Source: Acholoe squamosa (taxonomy: Eukaryota; Annelida; Polychaeta; Phyllodocida; Polynoidae). From it: a DNA stretch of 64,000 nucleotides. A program made the position numbers and the translations under genes. The notes beneath the pieces were generated by a model. That model saw only the letters and a program-made list of their open reading frames with translations. It was not told the DNA's origin and ran no database searches. The stretch covers positions 61,087,339 through 61,151,338 of the forward strand of contig OX439043.1 in assembly GCA_949317995.1 (NCBI GenBank), in the 5' to 3' direction. Numbering within the stretch: position 1 is the stretch's first letter; every line of letters starts with the position of its first letter. This document shows, piece after piece, positions 33,400 to 44,000 of this stretch.

Positions 33400-33735
33400 A
33401 TACTGGGTGTATGTCAGTTACCATAATCGAGTAAGATAATGAATTTAAGACATAAATAAGTAACAAAGAAATAAACAGAGAATAGTGTATATATGTTTAC
33501 TGATCAATGGTAATAATGTATACACACATATAATGCTAAAACCTAAGAATGGTTAGATGTATGCCCATGCACGATTTTCTTCTGTATTGGTTCTCATAGT
33601 GTGATTCTGGGTGTATGTAAGTTACAATACTCAAGTAGGATAATGGGTTTAAGACATACTAAGTGACAAACAAATAATCAAAGAATAGTCCATATTGAAA
33701 TAATGTATACACACATATAATGTTAAACCTAATTC
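33400..33735 (+). repeat. ~200-bp internal tandem duplication
   Basis: GGGTGTATGTCAGTTACCAT ... AATGAATTTAAGACATA ... ATAATGTATACACACATATA at 33,405-33,535 recurs as GGGTGTATGTAAGTTACAAT ... AATGGGTTTAAGACATA ... at 33,608-33,725. Confidence 0.85.
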
Positions 33736-34812
33736 TAATCATTATTATGCATCTTGTAATGGAATATCAATATCAGTCCAACTCTCTCAGTAATTGTGCA
33801 AAAGAGGGAAAGCTGTCACTGGGAAGACGCTGTCACAGGTTTTCTACAGAACCGCCCTTTAACCAAAGTTAAGCACCTATTCCATCATGATGTGCCTGAT
33901 GTATCATTTAGCGCATCATGCTGTTTGTGTTGCATTTATAGCAGACCGTAACAGTACGTTTAAGTGTCGGGTATAGTGGGATGGAATTTAATCTACACCC
34001 AGGAACTTATGCACACACACTATATTCATAGTAGTAGTGATCCGTTCCTTTTGGGTTGGGCAATCATGTACCAAGGATCATATAGCTTTTTTACAGAACC
34101 ACCCTTTTCATACATACAGTATTATGAGAAGTAGTACAGCTGTTTGCCACCAGATGGAGGTGCTATTGGTGTAGTAAAGAACTTTGAAGGTAATTAATCA
34201 TTTTTGGGTCTAAATCAGATCAAACTTTACATATATATGATGTTATTTTTGTTCCAAACAGTGTTAAATGTTGTAGACTTTACTTTTATACATTTTTTGC
34301 AAATTTGAAATGACCAGATGCAGTCATCAATGAGGTTATATTTGATTACACCTTTTTGGAGAAGGTGATGTTTTTACAAGTACCGGTTGGGGCGATAAAT
34401 AAAGTGTATGTTGGGGAGGTCTATGCTGTCTCTTGCAGAGGCACACCCTTCATGGATCCTATAAAGGATCCCCATTTTGTAAATCAAAAGTAAATTGTGG
34501 TAACGAGAGGGTGGTGCATTCACACTCTAGTGGGGTAGGGGTACCTATCAATAGTCTGTCGTCTCAATGAAATTCAAATCTGTGACATGGAAGGGAACAA
34601 GGTAAATAGAATCGGTTATTCAGACGAATTACTTCGATCAAGCACTAAGTTATCTTAAAAACAAAATACTCCCACTTACACAGAATCACCTGGTGGCAAA
34701 CTTTAAACCTTATAAATCTGTCATTTTACCTAGTGTTCACATTCTAAATGAGCTATTCTACCTTTCCATATTTTTGTGACAAATTTCTGTTTATTATATC
34801 CATACCACAGTC

Positions 34813-35229
34813 ATGTATTGGTTGTCTGGGTGGTCGTTGACATCCATAGTTAAGGGTGGTAGTAGTTCTCCAAGTACCTTACAGGGGGTAACACTGGTAT
34901 TTTTTCTGTTACCCCTACTAGTACTACTTCTACTACAATCATCTATTGCATCTGATTCTACTGCTACTGCTGCTGCTACTACCGCTCCTTCTATGCTAGT
35001 TCTGCTGGTCTTACTACTAGCTACTACTGTCACTACTGTTGTACTTACTGCTGCTGCTACTGCTGCTGCTGCTGCTACTGTTGTACATACTCCTACTGGT
35101 ACTGTCGCTGTACATGCTCCTACCGTTGCTCATGTTCCTGCTTTTGCTGCCCCTGTTACCGCTGATGCTGTCAAAGGAGACATCAGACGTGATCTGCCCT
35201 TCCAAAAAAAATCAGGGGTCTTTATATAG
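34813..35229 (+). CDS. Ala/Thr/Val-rich frame with signal-like segment
   Basis: 138 codons. After about 28 residues there is a strongly hydrophobic run (LVFFLLPLLVLLLLQSSIAS) followed by Asp. It resembles a secretory signal with a small-residue cleavage site, although far from the first Met. The rest is Ala/Thr/Val/Pro-rich (TAAATAAAAATVVHTP, VAVHAPTVAHVPAFAAP), largely GCT/ACT/GTT codons, and ends at a TAG after QKKSGVFI. The repeat explains much of the openness, but the frame extends through non-repeat sequence on both sides. It may be an exon of a secreted low-complexity protein. No homologue is recognised. Confidence 0.35.
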   Translation: MYWLSGWSLTSIVKGGSSSPSTLQGVTLVFFLLPLLVLLLLQSSIASDSTATAAATTAPSMLVLLVLLLATTVTTVVLTAAATAAAAATVVHTPTGTVAVHAPTVAHVPAFAAPVTADAVKGDIRRDLPFQKKSGVFI

Positions 35230-35365
35230 TTGAGAGAATGAACTAATCGTGTTTTCACCTGGATCCTTCCACCCCTGGATCAATCAACATGAAAAAGGAA
35301 AAATGCTTTTTGGGATAAAGGTGTCAGGTGGGATAACAGGTGTAAGAACTGTGATAATTACCTTA

Positions 35366-35496
35366 AGCACTGGTTCCACAGGCTTAAATCGGTCGGATTA
35401 GCATTGATCCGAACGATTTTTTCTATACTTTTGATATATTATAAATCGTCGGATTAGGGCTTTCCCGAACGATTCTACGCCTGTGGAACCAGGGCT
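35366..35496. mobile_element. 131-bp MITE with TTA target duplication
   Basis: The termini AGCACTGGTTCCACAGGC and the complement of GCCTGTGGAACCAGGGCT form an imperfect inverted repeat, with a second inner pair CGTCGGATTAG/CTAATCCGACC-like. TTA flanks both sides (35,363-35,365 and 35,497-35,499). The related local repeat at about 35,830-35,850 reads GATAAATATCTTAATGCG without the insert. A 3-bp TTA duplication is typical of PIF/Harbinger-type elements. Confidence 0.8.
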
Positions 35497-36304
35497 TTAA
35501 TGTGTCTTACATGTATAAGAGGATTATGGAACGTTAGGAGATTAAGGCGTTCAAAGTCTTGTCTGTATACAAAAAACTACAGGGGTGGTTAACAACAAAG
35601 GGAAATATAATCTTGTAAGAGAAAATTCGAAGTGTTTTGATCGGATTACTCACTGAAGTTAAGAATAAAGGACAAACTCCCTACCATCTGTAACTATGAG
35701 GTCAGAACCTTTTAAGTCTTTTATCTTTTTCCTCTGGGACCAACCACACTTAACGATCTAAGGGTTCTATGGGGAGTATCCAGCTAAAAAAATTGGAATC
35801 TTGGTGGAATTAAAGGTGTTAGAAACTGTGATAAATATCTTAATGCGACTTACAGGTGTGAAACAATGTAACTAATTAGGATTATGAGAAATCAAAGTAA
35901 AACATGAAGGAAAGATGCTGTGACAGGTGTATTTTAAAGGGCAGGGAAAAAAGGGGGAAGTTAAACCTCTACTGAAAGAGATGTTAAAAGTCTCCTTTCA
36001 TCTATTCAAGTATTCAGTCGGATTATGGGGGATCGCTCGCATTCTGTGTAGTGTCTTATTTTTTAGATCTGTTGACAAAAAACAGGTGAAAAGGTATTGT
36101 GATAACTGTATTTGGTAGGCTTACAAAAAGTTAGAAGCTGTGATAATTATCTTATTACTGTTTACAGGTGTAAGTAAGGTTCGCTCGTTAAGATATTATA
36201 AGATTCCTCAATTTTTTACCCTTCCCCTTTGTTAGTAGGTGGATTAAACCAAAAGCCTCCTTTCATCTATTTAAAGTACAGTAAGAGGTTTATCTTCAGA
36301 GGAG

Positions 36305-36312
36305 TATATAAG
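36305..36312 (+). promoter_or_regulatory. TATA box upstream of alanine-rich frame
   Basis: TATATAAG lies 47 bases upstream of the TATA-proximal ATG at 36,359. The pyrimidine-rich TTCATTCACTCACAC about 20-30 bases downstream could hold the start site. The spacing suits an RNA polymerase II core promoter with a short leader. Confidence 0.45.
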
Positions 36313-36358
36313 GGAGAAAGAAATTTCATTCACTCACACTCTTTCTTCAACCCTCACC

Positions 36359-36899
36359 ATGAGTAAAAAAAACTACTAAGATACAGTTTTTAAGGAATAC
36401 GAAAAGGATCAACAATTCAGAACCTTTTCCTACTGCTCAAGATGCTACCGCAGCTGCTTTTACTTACAACCCACTTGGTGTAATCCCTGATTTCCCTACT
36501 GCTGCTGCTGCCGCTACTGCTGCTGCTACTGATGCTGCTACTGATGCTGCTGCTGCTACTGATGCTGCTAGTGCTTCTACTACTGCTTCTGCTGCTGCTT
36601 TTGCTGCTGCTTTTTCTGCTGCTTCTGCTGCTGTTGCTGCTGCTGCTGCTGCCCCTGCTTCTCCTGCTGATGAAGATGCTACTACTCCTGCTGATGATAG
36701 TGCTGCTGCTGCTGCTGCTGCTGCTGATGTTGAACATTATCACCCTCACGCTGGAGAAAACCATGCTGGTGTAACTACACCTGATGGATATGATGATGAT
36801 TTAAGCGATTACTTCTCATACTGTCATAAGGTAATTGGAAACTCTTTCTTCGGTAAAATAATTTGCAACAAAAAAAAGGAGCACTGTACAATACAGTAG
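36359..36899 (+). CDS. Alanine-rich frame with promoter, start and splice donor
   Basis: An ATG in CTCACCATGAG follows the TATA box, but its frame stops after six codons. The run of eight A at 36,365-36,372 separates it by one base from a long open frame, 36,363-36,899, about 178 codons. That frame starts with non-repetitive basic sequence (TKIQFLRNTKRINNSEPF), passes FTYNPLGVIPDFP, then about 75 residues of Ala with Asp/Thr/Ser from GCT-rich codons. It continues into acidic non-repeat sequence (HPHAGENHAGVTTPDGYDDD). AAGGTAATTGG at 36,828-36,838 could be a splice donor after FSYCHK. Either the A-run is an indel in the gene or assembly, or the ATG is unrelated. No family is recognised. Confidence 0.45.
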
Positions 36900-37139
36900 A
36901 GGATGGTGCTACCAGTTTAAAGGGTACAGAGTTGACCACAGAACTCTTTTAAAAGTCGAACTCCAACCAAAAACAGTCAGGAAGTAGGTTCTATCATATT
37001 CCTATCCAATATCCGACTACCTCATGTAAAAAGGTTCAGGTCATATGACCAAATGGAAACCTCTAATTGGCTAAGAGGGTGTGGTCTATTTTCCAAAATA
37101 AGGAGCTCACCACGGGGGTCCAGGTTAAGGTCGAGGTCA

Positions 37140-37390
37140 CATGATCATATATGGGGATGTATCGCAACGCACATCCACCATCATTTGTCTCTATGTTAGC
37201 TGTATGGTCTAGTGTCACATACAAATATGTTTTTTAGTAGTTTAGTAGCCCTTAGTTAATTAGAGGTCTCAATTTGTCACATGATCATATGGGTATGCAC
37301 CATGTCACTCATCCACCAGCATTTGTCTTTAATATTAGCTGTATGCTCTAGTGTCATGTACAGGTATGTTTTTTAGCAGTTTAGTACTAC
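37140..37390 (+). repeat. ~140-bp internal tandem duplication
   Basis: Two copies share CATCCACCATCATTTGTCT, TTAGCTGTATGGTCTAGTGTC and TATGTTTTTTAGTAGTTTAGTA, starting near 37,150 and 37,295. The preceding 37,020-37,140 resembles the words of the terminal arms. Confidence 0.8.
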
Positions 37391-37839
37391 TCTATAGTAC
37401 AAAAAATTGCCATGTATAAGTCACATGTTCTTTATCTTGGTAAAATCACAGGTGTTAGAAACTGTGATAAATATCTTCATGTAACTACATGCTGGTGGTA
37501 GTCAGGTTTCTAATTGAATAAACGGTTAATCCTCATTTGCATAATAGTGATGTGTTTTATTTGCTATATAATTTTTTTTATAAAATTCCCAAAAATTTTT
37601 AATATCAGTAAACCCACCCCTTTTTTAATTAAAATAATTTTTTTTCGGGGGAAGCTTTTAGCTTGCCTTAAAAACAAAAGTCTAAAGGTGGCAATTATTT
37701 TTTTTTAGGCAAACTTTTAGCTTGCCTTTTTTTTTTTTTTTTCCTCTCATTGAAAAAAGGTATACAATAGTAGAATTTACCAAAGCTTAAATATTTCTTC
37801 TTGAGAAAAACTCAGACCTTTTATGCATAATTAACCCCA

Positions 37840-38422
37840 CTTTGTTTACAAACAAGTGGTCACTTCACTACACCACGTGATCAAGGGGGTATGGACTATT
37901 ATAGAAACCATGTGGTTAAGTCACTTGGATAGATAACGTGTTGTTTACAAACAAGGGAGGTCATTTGGTTGGGCAACCCCCATTTACATAATCGGGTCAC
38001 TTGACCTAGACCATTAACCAATGAGAGACCCCCATTTGGAAATCACTCCACAGGGGGCCTAAGTCATGTGATCAAGGGAACGTGGTATATTATGCAAATG
38101 AGGTCTCATTAGCATAAAGGGACGTAGTCTATTATGTAAATCAGGGGTCATGTGACCAAATGGAGGGCTCTAATTAGATCAGGGGGTGTGGTCTATTATG
38201 CAAATGAGGTCTCATTAGCATAAAGGGGCATGGCCTATTATGTAAATAAGGGGTCACCTGACCAAATGGAGGGCTCTGATTGGCTAAGGGGGCATGGCCT
38301 ATTTTGCAAATGAGGTGCACCACGGGGGTCCAGGTCACGTGACCAAATGGAGGCCTCTGATTGGCTGCATGCCCAGTGAGTAATATCCTTAGATTAGCTA
38401 TAGTCCCGTTCCGATACATACT
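37840..38422 (-). repeat. Right inverted arm of the 7.6 kb unit
   Basis: It contains at least three successive versions of a ~65-130 bp module with GTGACCAAATGGAGGGCTCT, GATTGGCTAAGGGGGC and TATTATGCAAATGAGGTCTC. The module is amplified here more than in the left arm. It ends CCGTTCCGATACATACT. Confidence 0.8.
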
Positions 38423-40992
38423 TTACTACTACTATGGACAAAATCCTAAGATCACCTGTTAAGATTTGACCCATTTCAAGTCGTAGCTGGCTGAACCTGT
38501 CGTAGAAACTATTGAAACTATGCAAATAGTGTTGACTGCAGCTAACTCTAGTAGTAGAGTTATGGCAGCAAAACATTTTCCCTCTATGAATTTATGAGGG
38601 AGAGAGATGGTGCACCACATGCATGACCCTATCATGGGACGTCTGCTGTGCTGTGTGCTCATGAAGAATAGCATGGGGGAATATAATAATATTATGGACA
38701 TGATTTGCCTAATCAAAAGCTATCCCTCCGAGAGTTACTTTACTGATTGTAGCCCTAAGTCCTATAGCCATTATTTTGCTATTCCTAAAGACAATACACA
38801 TCATTTACACTGCACAGCAAGTTCCTATAAGGTTTCTTTAAGGTTTAGATGCCAAGCCAATGTAAGGATTTCATTCAAAGATTGGATGCTGAGAGAAGTA
38901 TCTTTTTAATGGTGACATCTCTCAATAGTGTCATACAGCATTGTTGAGAAATGACCTGCTACAAAAGTGTAAGATTCAGCTCAAAGTTTCATTTTCCTCT
39001 TCAACAACAGGCACTATACTACATATCCATTATGACATAGACAGTACGCAATTTTAAAGAAAATGTAAACTCTTGTTTTATTTAGAATTCTGATTAGAGA
39101 GTGTTTCTCTGTTAGCACAACCGAAACACTATAGTGATACCTTTTTTCATTTTAAGCCATTAGGGAGATACAGTGATCTGTGATCAGACAAACAGAGAGG
39201 GATCACCTATGTAGAGGCATCCATCAATCCTTTCTGCTTGGCAGCTCAGAAATTAGCTTCTAAATCAAACGTGTATAAACGCACCAGATGATACCCACAT
39301 GGCAAAAAACTATCTGCTGTCTCATTAGTAATTTGAAGAGGTTACATTATCAGTGAGGTATGAGAGAAAATGCTTTCACTATGCTGTTGCTGTCTAGAAA
39401 TGCAATATCATTTAGTATTAGCTTGGCAATTCGGAGGGGATTCGGCATGAGGTGCATTTCCCATTAAGAATTCCTAAAAGGGTATTTTGCAAGTGAAGAA
39501 TGCAAAGGCAACTCATGACAACCACTCATTACTTCATGTTGAAAGCAGTGGAATATGGACGCCCCATTTAATATACGAGTTCCATATCTCACTCTCTCAT
39601 GAGATAACCCCCCATATCTCATGGCCAATAAAAGCACCCGAAATGATAATAGAATGCAGAAATGATCATCTTTTTATGACATTTCAAAAGCATTTCGAAC
39701 AATTCTGACCAAAAAAAAACCATCAAATAAATGCAAAGGTTCATGTGAAATAACCGTCACAGTTAGATCCAATCCTTGTGAACCTTTGCCTATTCATCAG
39801 CGGTTATCCTATGTTTGTATGAAATAAAATAGGCTGTGAAACCAGTAATTGTAATGATGTATTTTGATTACACAATCTTGGAAAGCAAAATGCGTTTTTC
39901 ATCAACATAGTATGTTTAACAGTTTAACAACAGCTTCATGAATTAGAGGGAAATCTCCTCCCCCCCATCATCATAGAGGTAGTGTCTGACATAAACACAA
40001 TCCCTTTTAACTCAAAATGTAAATGTCTTGTCCTTTAATATCAGTAATAATTTATTTCTATCCTCAATGGGCTGGGCTGTTCCTGAAGTAATTAAACAAG
40101 CCATATTATGATGATTGCCTTTAATAATGGAGTCGCTTAGCCGTGATAATAGCTTAGTAACATCTGTGATGGGATTATAAGTATGTTCTACTGGGTTATA
40201 TTGGTTCATTATGATGCTTTCACAAATTATGTCATAATTGCATTCATTCTTGTTTCTGTGTAATGTTGTTCCATCTTGTCACTATTGAACCAATACCTTT
40301 CACGTACACAAGCAAGTCAGGTTTTCCCGCCTCAAATCTATGACAGCTAGGGTTCTTTTCTGTTGCTGCAATGTTAACAAACAAGGCTTCTGAGTATATG
40401 TTGTTGGTCATTCCTTGGATAATATCTGTGCAGTTAGAGAGGGAGTTTGATCATTTGGTGGCCATTTTGACAATGTTCCGCTGCTCAAATTTGTAGGATC
40501 TTGATTTTGGTGATTCTGTAGACCTTTCTGATCAATTAACTTTGTGGTAAAATGAAGTCTATCCCAACTTGTGACAGGTAACTACACCCTTTTCTTCGCT
40601 TAAAATGACTTGACTAATTGCCATTAAATTACAAGGTCCACTCTTAATACTTTCCCACATTACACATTGCATGTGTAAATATACAAGTAACCACCATCCA
40701 AATCCCTAGGGCAAAATCCTGGTAAGGTATACATGGCTACTGTAAGATGTATCATCATTTATATCTGGAGATTCTAAAAGCATCATTATTTACGAACTGG
40801 CAGAGGCTTCCCTGTTCATTAGTGTGACCAATATTGCCTCTTAAAGGGAGTAGACACTATCCAGCTGGTTCAAAATTGACCAATAATTTCTCTTACTAAC
40901 TTTTAGGGATGTTAGATTGATCCTTAGGTAAAATAAAGAAGGCATAAAAACCATAGGTCACAGTGTTTGTTTTTCCACTGGACAGTATTAAA

Positions 40993-41716
40993 GTTTGGTG
41001 GTCTTAACTATGGCCGCCTATGAGAATTTGTGTTTTCCCACATTTAATGCCATAGAAAAAAATCTTCTGACAATTTCTTAACCAAACCTCATGTATTTAT
41101 ACGTGAGATCATTAGAATTATTTTGGAACCAAATAGTAGGGGATCACGAGCAAAATGTAATTTTCCTGAATAAACTAAAAATATTTCTAATTCCTCTAGT
41201 ATAGGAGTCCATGGGTAAAGGAAATATGAAATCCAGTGATAAGAATGTATAGAATGCCAATGTATCACACCTAAAGTGTTGATAAAGAAGGGTTATGTCA
41301 TATAAATTAGGAATATTAAGCTATTAATGCATTGATATTCTAGGACAAGGTGAGGTTTGGTGGTCTTAACTATGGCTGCCTACGAGAATTTGTGTTTTCC
41401 CACATTTAATGCCATAGAAAAAAATCTTCTGACAATTTCTTAACCAAACCTCATGTATTTATACGTGAGATCATTAGAATTATTTTGGAACCAAATAGTA
41501 GGGGATCACAAGCAAAATGAAATTTTCCTGAATAAACTAAAAATATTTCTAATTCCTCTAGTATAGGAGTCTATGGGTAAAGGAAATATGAAATCCAGTG
41601 ATAAGAATGTATAGAATGCCAATGTATCACACCTAAAGTGTTGATAAAGAAGGGTTATGTCATATAAATTAGGAATATTAAGCTATTAATGCATTGATAT
41701 TCTAGGACAAGGGTGA
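40993..41716 (+). repeat. 362-bp tandem duplication inside the transposon
   Basis: GTTTGGTGGTCTTAACTATG begins the units at 40,993 and 41,355. Only a few differences are visible (e.g. GATCACGAGC against GATCACAAGC), so the duplication is recent relative to the element. Confidence 0.95.
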
Positions 41717-41805
41717 GGTTTGCTGGAAATATTCACCCGACCGCGCAGCGGGAGGGCGAATATTTCCAGCTAACCTCACTGAGTCCTAGAATATCAACGC
41801 ATTAA
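41685..41805. repeat. ~120-bp palindrome with CCGCGCAGCGGG centre
   Basis: ATGCATTGATATTCTAGGAC ... GGTGAGGTTTGCTGGAAATATTC pairs with GAATATTTCCAGC ... ACCTCAC ... GTCCTAGAATATC around the centre GACCGCGCAGCGGGAGG. A second copy with the same centre lies at 54,120-54,245. Confidence 0.9.
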
Positions 41806-42420
41806 TGCATTTATCGCACTTATTCATCCATTATGTATGAATTTCTTACCTTATAACCCCAGAATTAATCCAGGAGAAGACATTTTCTAAGTGCATGCGA
41901 TCTGCTTGCTTTGCCAACCCGCCGTGGTCATGTTGTGACTCTGTCCGACATACCTCCACCTTTACACACATTTTTCAGGTAGAATCAAAGCATGTCAAGT
42001 CCTGTACTTTTAGGACCAATAAATATACGATCTCTAGTTGTTGTTCGCCTACATTTTGTCTCCATTTTCGTCAAAATAAATGACAATCCAATGATTTTAC
42101 ATAACGATACGTTTCGCCACCCGCCTCCACCATACCCGGCTTCATGTTGACAGTGTGGGAAGGTCCCGTATGTAGGTCAGCCTGCTGCAGGACGACGGAG
42201 CGGTTGCCGACATGTATCACTATGGAAAATCAATGGATTCTTATTTATTTCGAACAAAATGGCGAATTTAGCCATGGCATATTCATCTAGGATATCTTAG
42301 AATGTTTCCCTGTTAATAACTCCACCTTCCACCATTGGATTCTATGCTAACAAGGTGTGTAAACATCAGGTATGTCGGAAAACTTTTTCAAATCCTTCAT
42401 GTAGTATTGGTTTCTAGCAC

Positions 42421-42500
42421 TGTTCGGCTTGGTATAGTGGACAGCGAGTTCTCCTGTTGCCACAGCGGCCAGGAATCGATTCCCCATAGAGCCCTGAACA
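42421..42500 (+). ncRNA. tRNA-like segment (SINE-head type)
   Basis: TGTTCGG at the 5' side can pair with CCTGAACA at the 3' side (one G-T pair) like an acceptor stem. TGGTATAGTGG fits the A-box consensus and GGAATCGATTCCC approximates the B box, at roughly tRNA spacing. The anticodon arm is poor, so this is not a functional tRNA call. It is more likely tRNA-derived sequence carried by the transposon. A related copy lies at about 53,439-53,515 on the other strand. Confidence 0.4.
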
Positions 42501-44000
42501 GTTTTAACTGGAAATGTATGGAGAGGTTGACGTTGTAAACTTCTGTCATTTATTAACATGCCCAGGTTCTAACCAAGATGGTCTTAGAAAAAAAAAAGAA
42601 CTCTGAGAGTGCTGTTATACCCCAATACTGAATGGGGTTATGACCAAAAAAGCACGCTGATGGCCCTGAATTGTGAGATAAGAGCAAATATTGTCAAATT
42701 TGGTAGTTTCACTTTTTGTCACCAGGTGCCATTTGAGTAGATCGTGTCTACTCCCTTTAAGGTTCTGATAGAGCCAGCCCTGTCTCCAGCCTGAGGCAAT
42801 ACCTCAAACTTATCTCCACTCTGTGCTTCACTGGTTAGTGTCGCAGCTACAGGTTGTCAGCACTGTGTTGTATGCCCCATCCACTGCTGTAACATCTCTT
42901 CCTGCAACATTTTACCTGTGCATTTTACTGGTGCACGTACAAGGGGGTAGCATGAAGGAGTGCATGTTTTCTTTTTCTTTCATGCAAAATCATTTATGTT
43001 TTAATGTTAGTTTGTCCCCCCCCCCGATTCCTGGTTTGGTGAACTATAGCTATTACAGGGGATCTCATAGTTCATGTTTAGTGAGTGATAATGTTTTAAT
43101 AACGGGGGTGGGGAAATCTGTTTTCAGTGTAAAAGTCTAAGTGCGTGTTTGTGTGCGATTTTCAAGTCCGCCAGGGGGATGGAGGGGGGGGGGGCATCAA
43201 TTCTAGAAGGGGGCAAAATTTGTGAGTGAGTCCCCAAACAAACCCACCCCTCTGTTATTAAAAAATGATCACTCACTTAGTTGTCTTTTTTTTGCAGCAA
43301 TGGTTGGTAACACACAAGCACTGTATTGGTCATGGCTACCCTGGAACTGTGCAGGAATGGAATGATGCATGATGCATAAAACTACCATTGGTAGGTCATG
43401 AGCCTAAATGGGCTCAGGGGTGGTCATTGCTGCCAGCTGGTGGCTAACCTCCAAACCAATCTCCCACATACACCTCCAGCTATACTTATGCACAGGTACT
43501 ATTTACTACACCCAACATCTGTCCACCCTTCCTACACCCTCACCCCAATACAATCCATCCATTCACCTCACCGTCACCCCACTATCCACATCTCAATCTT
43601 CCCACCCACCCACACCTTTTATTACTATGTTACTATCATACAATTATTATTATGATAGCATTTACTTTTATACATGTTATTATCCTATCATACATACCAT
43701 GTCTTTTATTGTATAAACAAAAATGTCTCCATTGTTATTTTATATAACAACAATTTAATGAATACATTTTTATTTCTCCAAGTCCTGCCTCCCGTATCCT
43801 CTTTTGTTAGCCAGGCTGAAGCAGTAATGACGGCAAATGGATATGATCCATTGATGAACTATACAGCCCTTATAGACTCAGCATTCTACTAAACATCACT
43901 AAATTAACATGAAATTATCCAGCTTTTAAGCTTCAATGAACATCAATGTCTGGCCTAGGCACACAAGGAGGGATCTTTCCACCATCTTTGTAAATTACCC

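Larger units (their letters stand above)
30801..38422. mobile_element. Unclassified 7.6 kb unit with long inverted ends
   Basis: The left end AGTATGTATCGGAACGGGAC and the right end complement each other, with GGGACTATAGCTAA and GGATATTACTCACTGG repeated inverted just inside. Inverted similarity continues, with gaps, to about 31,150 on the left and 37,840 on the right. These arms are themselves built from recurring words (GTCATGTGACCAAATGGAG, CTCTGATTGGCTA, TATTATGCAAATGAG). The interior has several local duplications, two alanine-rich frames and a 50-codon frame. I see no transposase, integrase, polymerase or helicase motif. A target duplication was not identified. It could be a large non-autonomous DNA transposon or a decayed larger element. 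Confidence 0.65.
40845..42756. mobile_element. 1.9 kb TTAA-flanked DNA transposon (Kolobok-like)
   Basis: The inverted ends AGGGAGTAGACAC and GTGTCTACTCCCT are flanked by TTAA on both sides (40,841-40,844 and 42,757-42,760). Paralogue A at 20,770-20,777 reads CCTAAGG with no insert. TTAA duplication with purine-purine termini is the Kolobok pattern; piggyBac also uses TTAA but has different ends. There is no transposase frame, so it is non-autonomous. It contains a 362-bp tandem duplication, a large palindrome and a tRNA-like segment, all listed separately. Confidence 0.85.
38423..44000. repeat. Paralogue B of the local duplication
   Basis: It matches 6,960-8,297 plus 19,060-21,760 in blocks (see those entries). 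At about 39,270-39,300 the sequence AATCAAACGTGTATAAACGC is the unoccupied version of the gypsy insertion site. It carries its own insertion at 40,845-42,756. Open frames here (e.g. 38,607-38,909) share fragments with paralogue A but are interrupted or short, and none is supported as a gene. Confidence 0.75.

Noticed and set aside
35017-35205. Serine-rich reverse-strand frame opposite 34,813-35,229
   Set aside because: Antisense of a trinucleotide-rich tract; it is open only because the repeat has no stop in that frame.
36417-36764. 115-codon reverse-strand serine-rich frame opposite the alanine frame
   Set aside because: It is the antisense reading of the GCT array, lacks non-repeat support and has no promoter.
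30801-38422. Maverick/Polinton element
   Set aside because: Inverted ends beginning AG fit superficially, but the length is half of the usual and no polymerase B, integrase, ATPase or capsid motif is seen.
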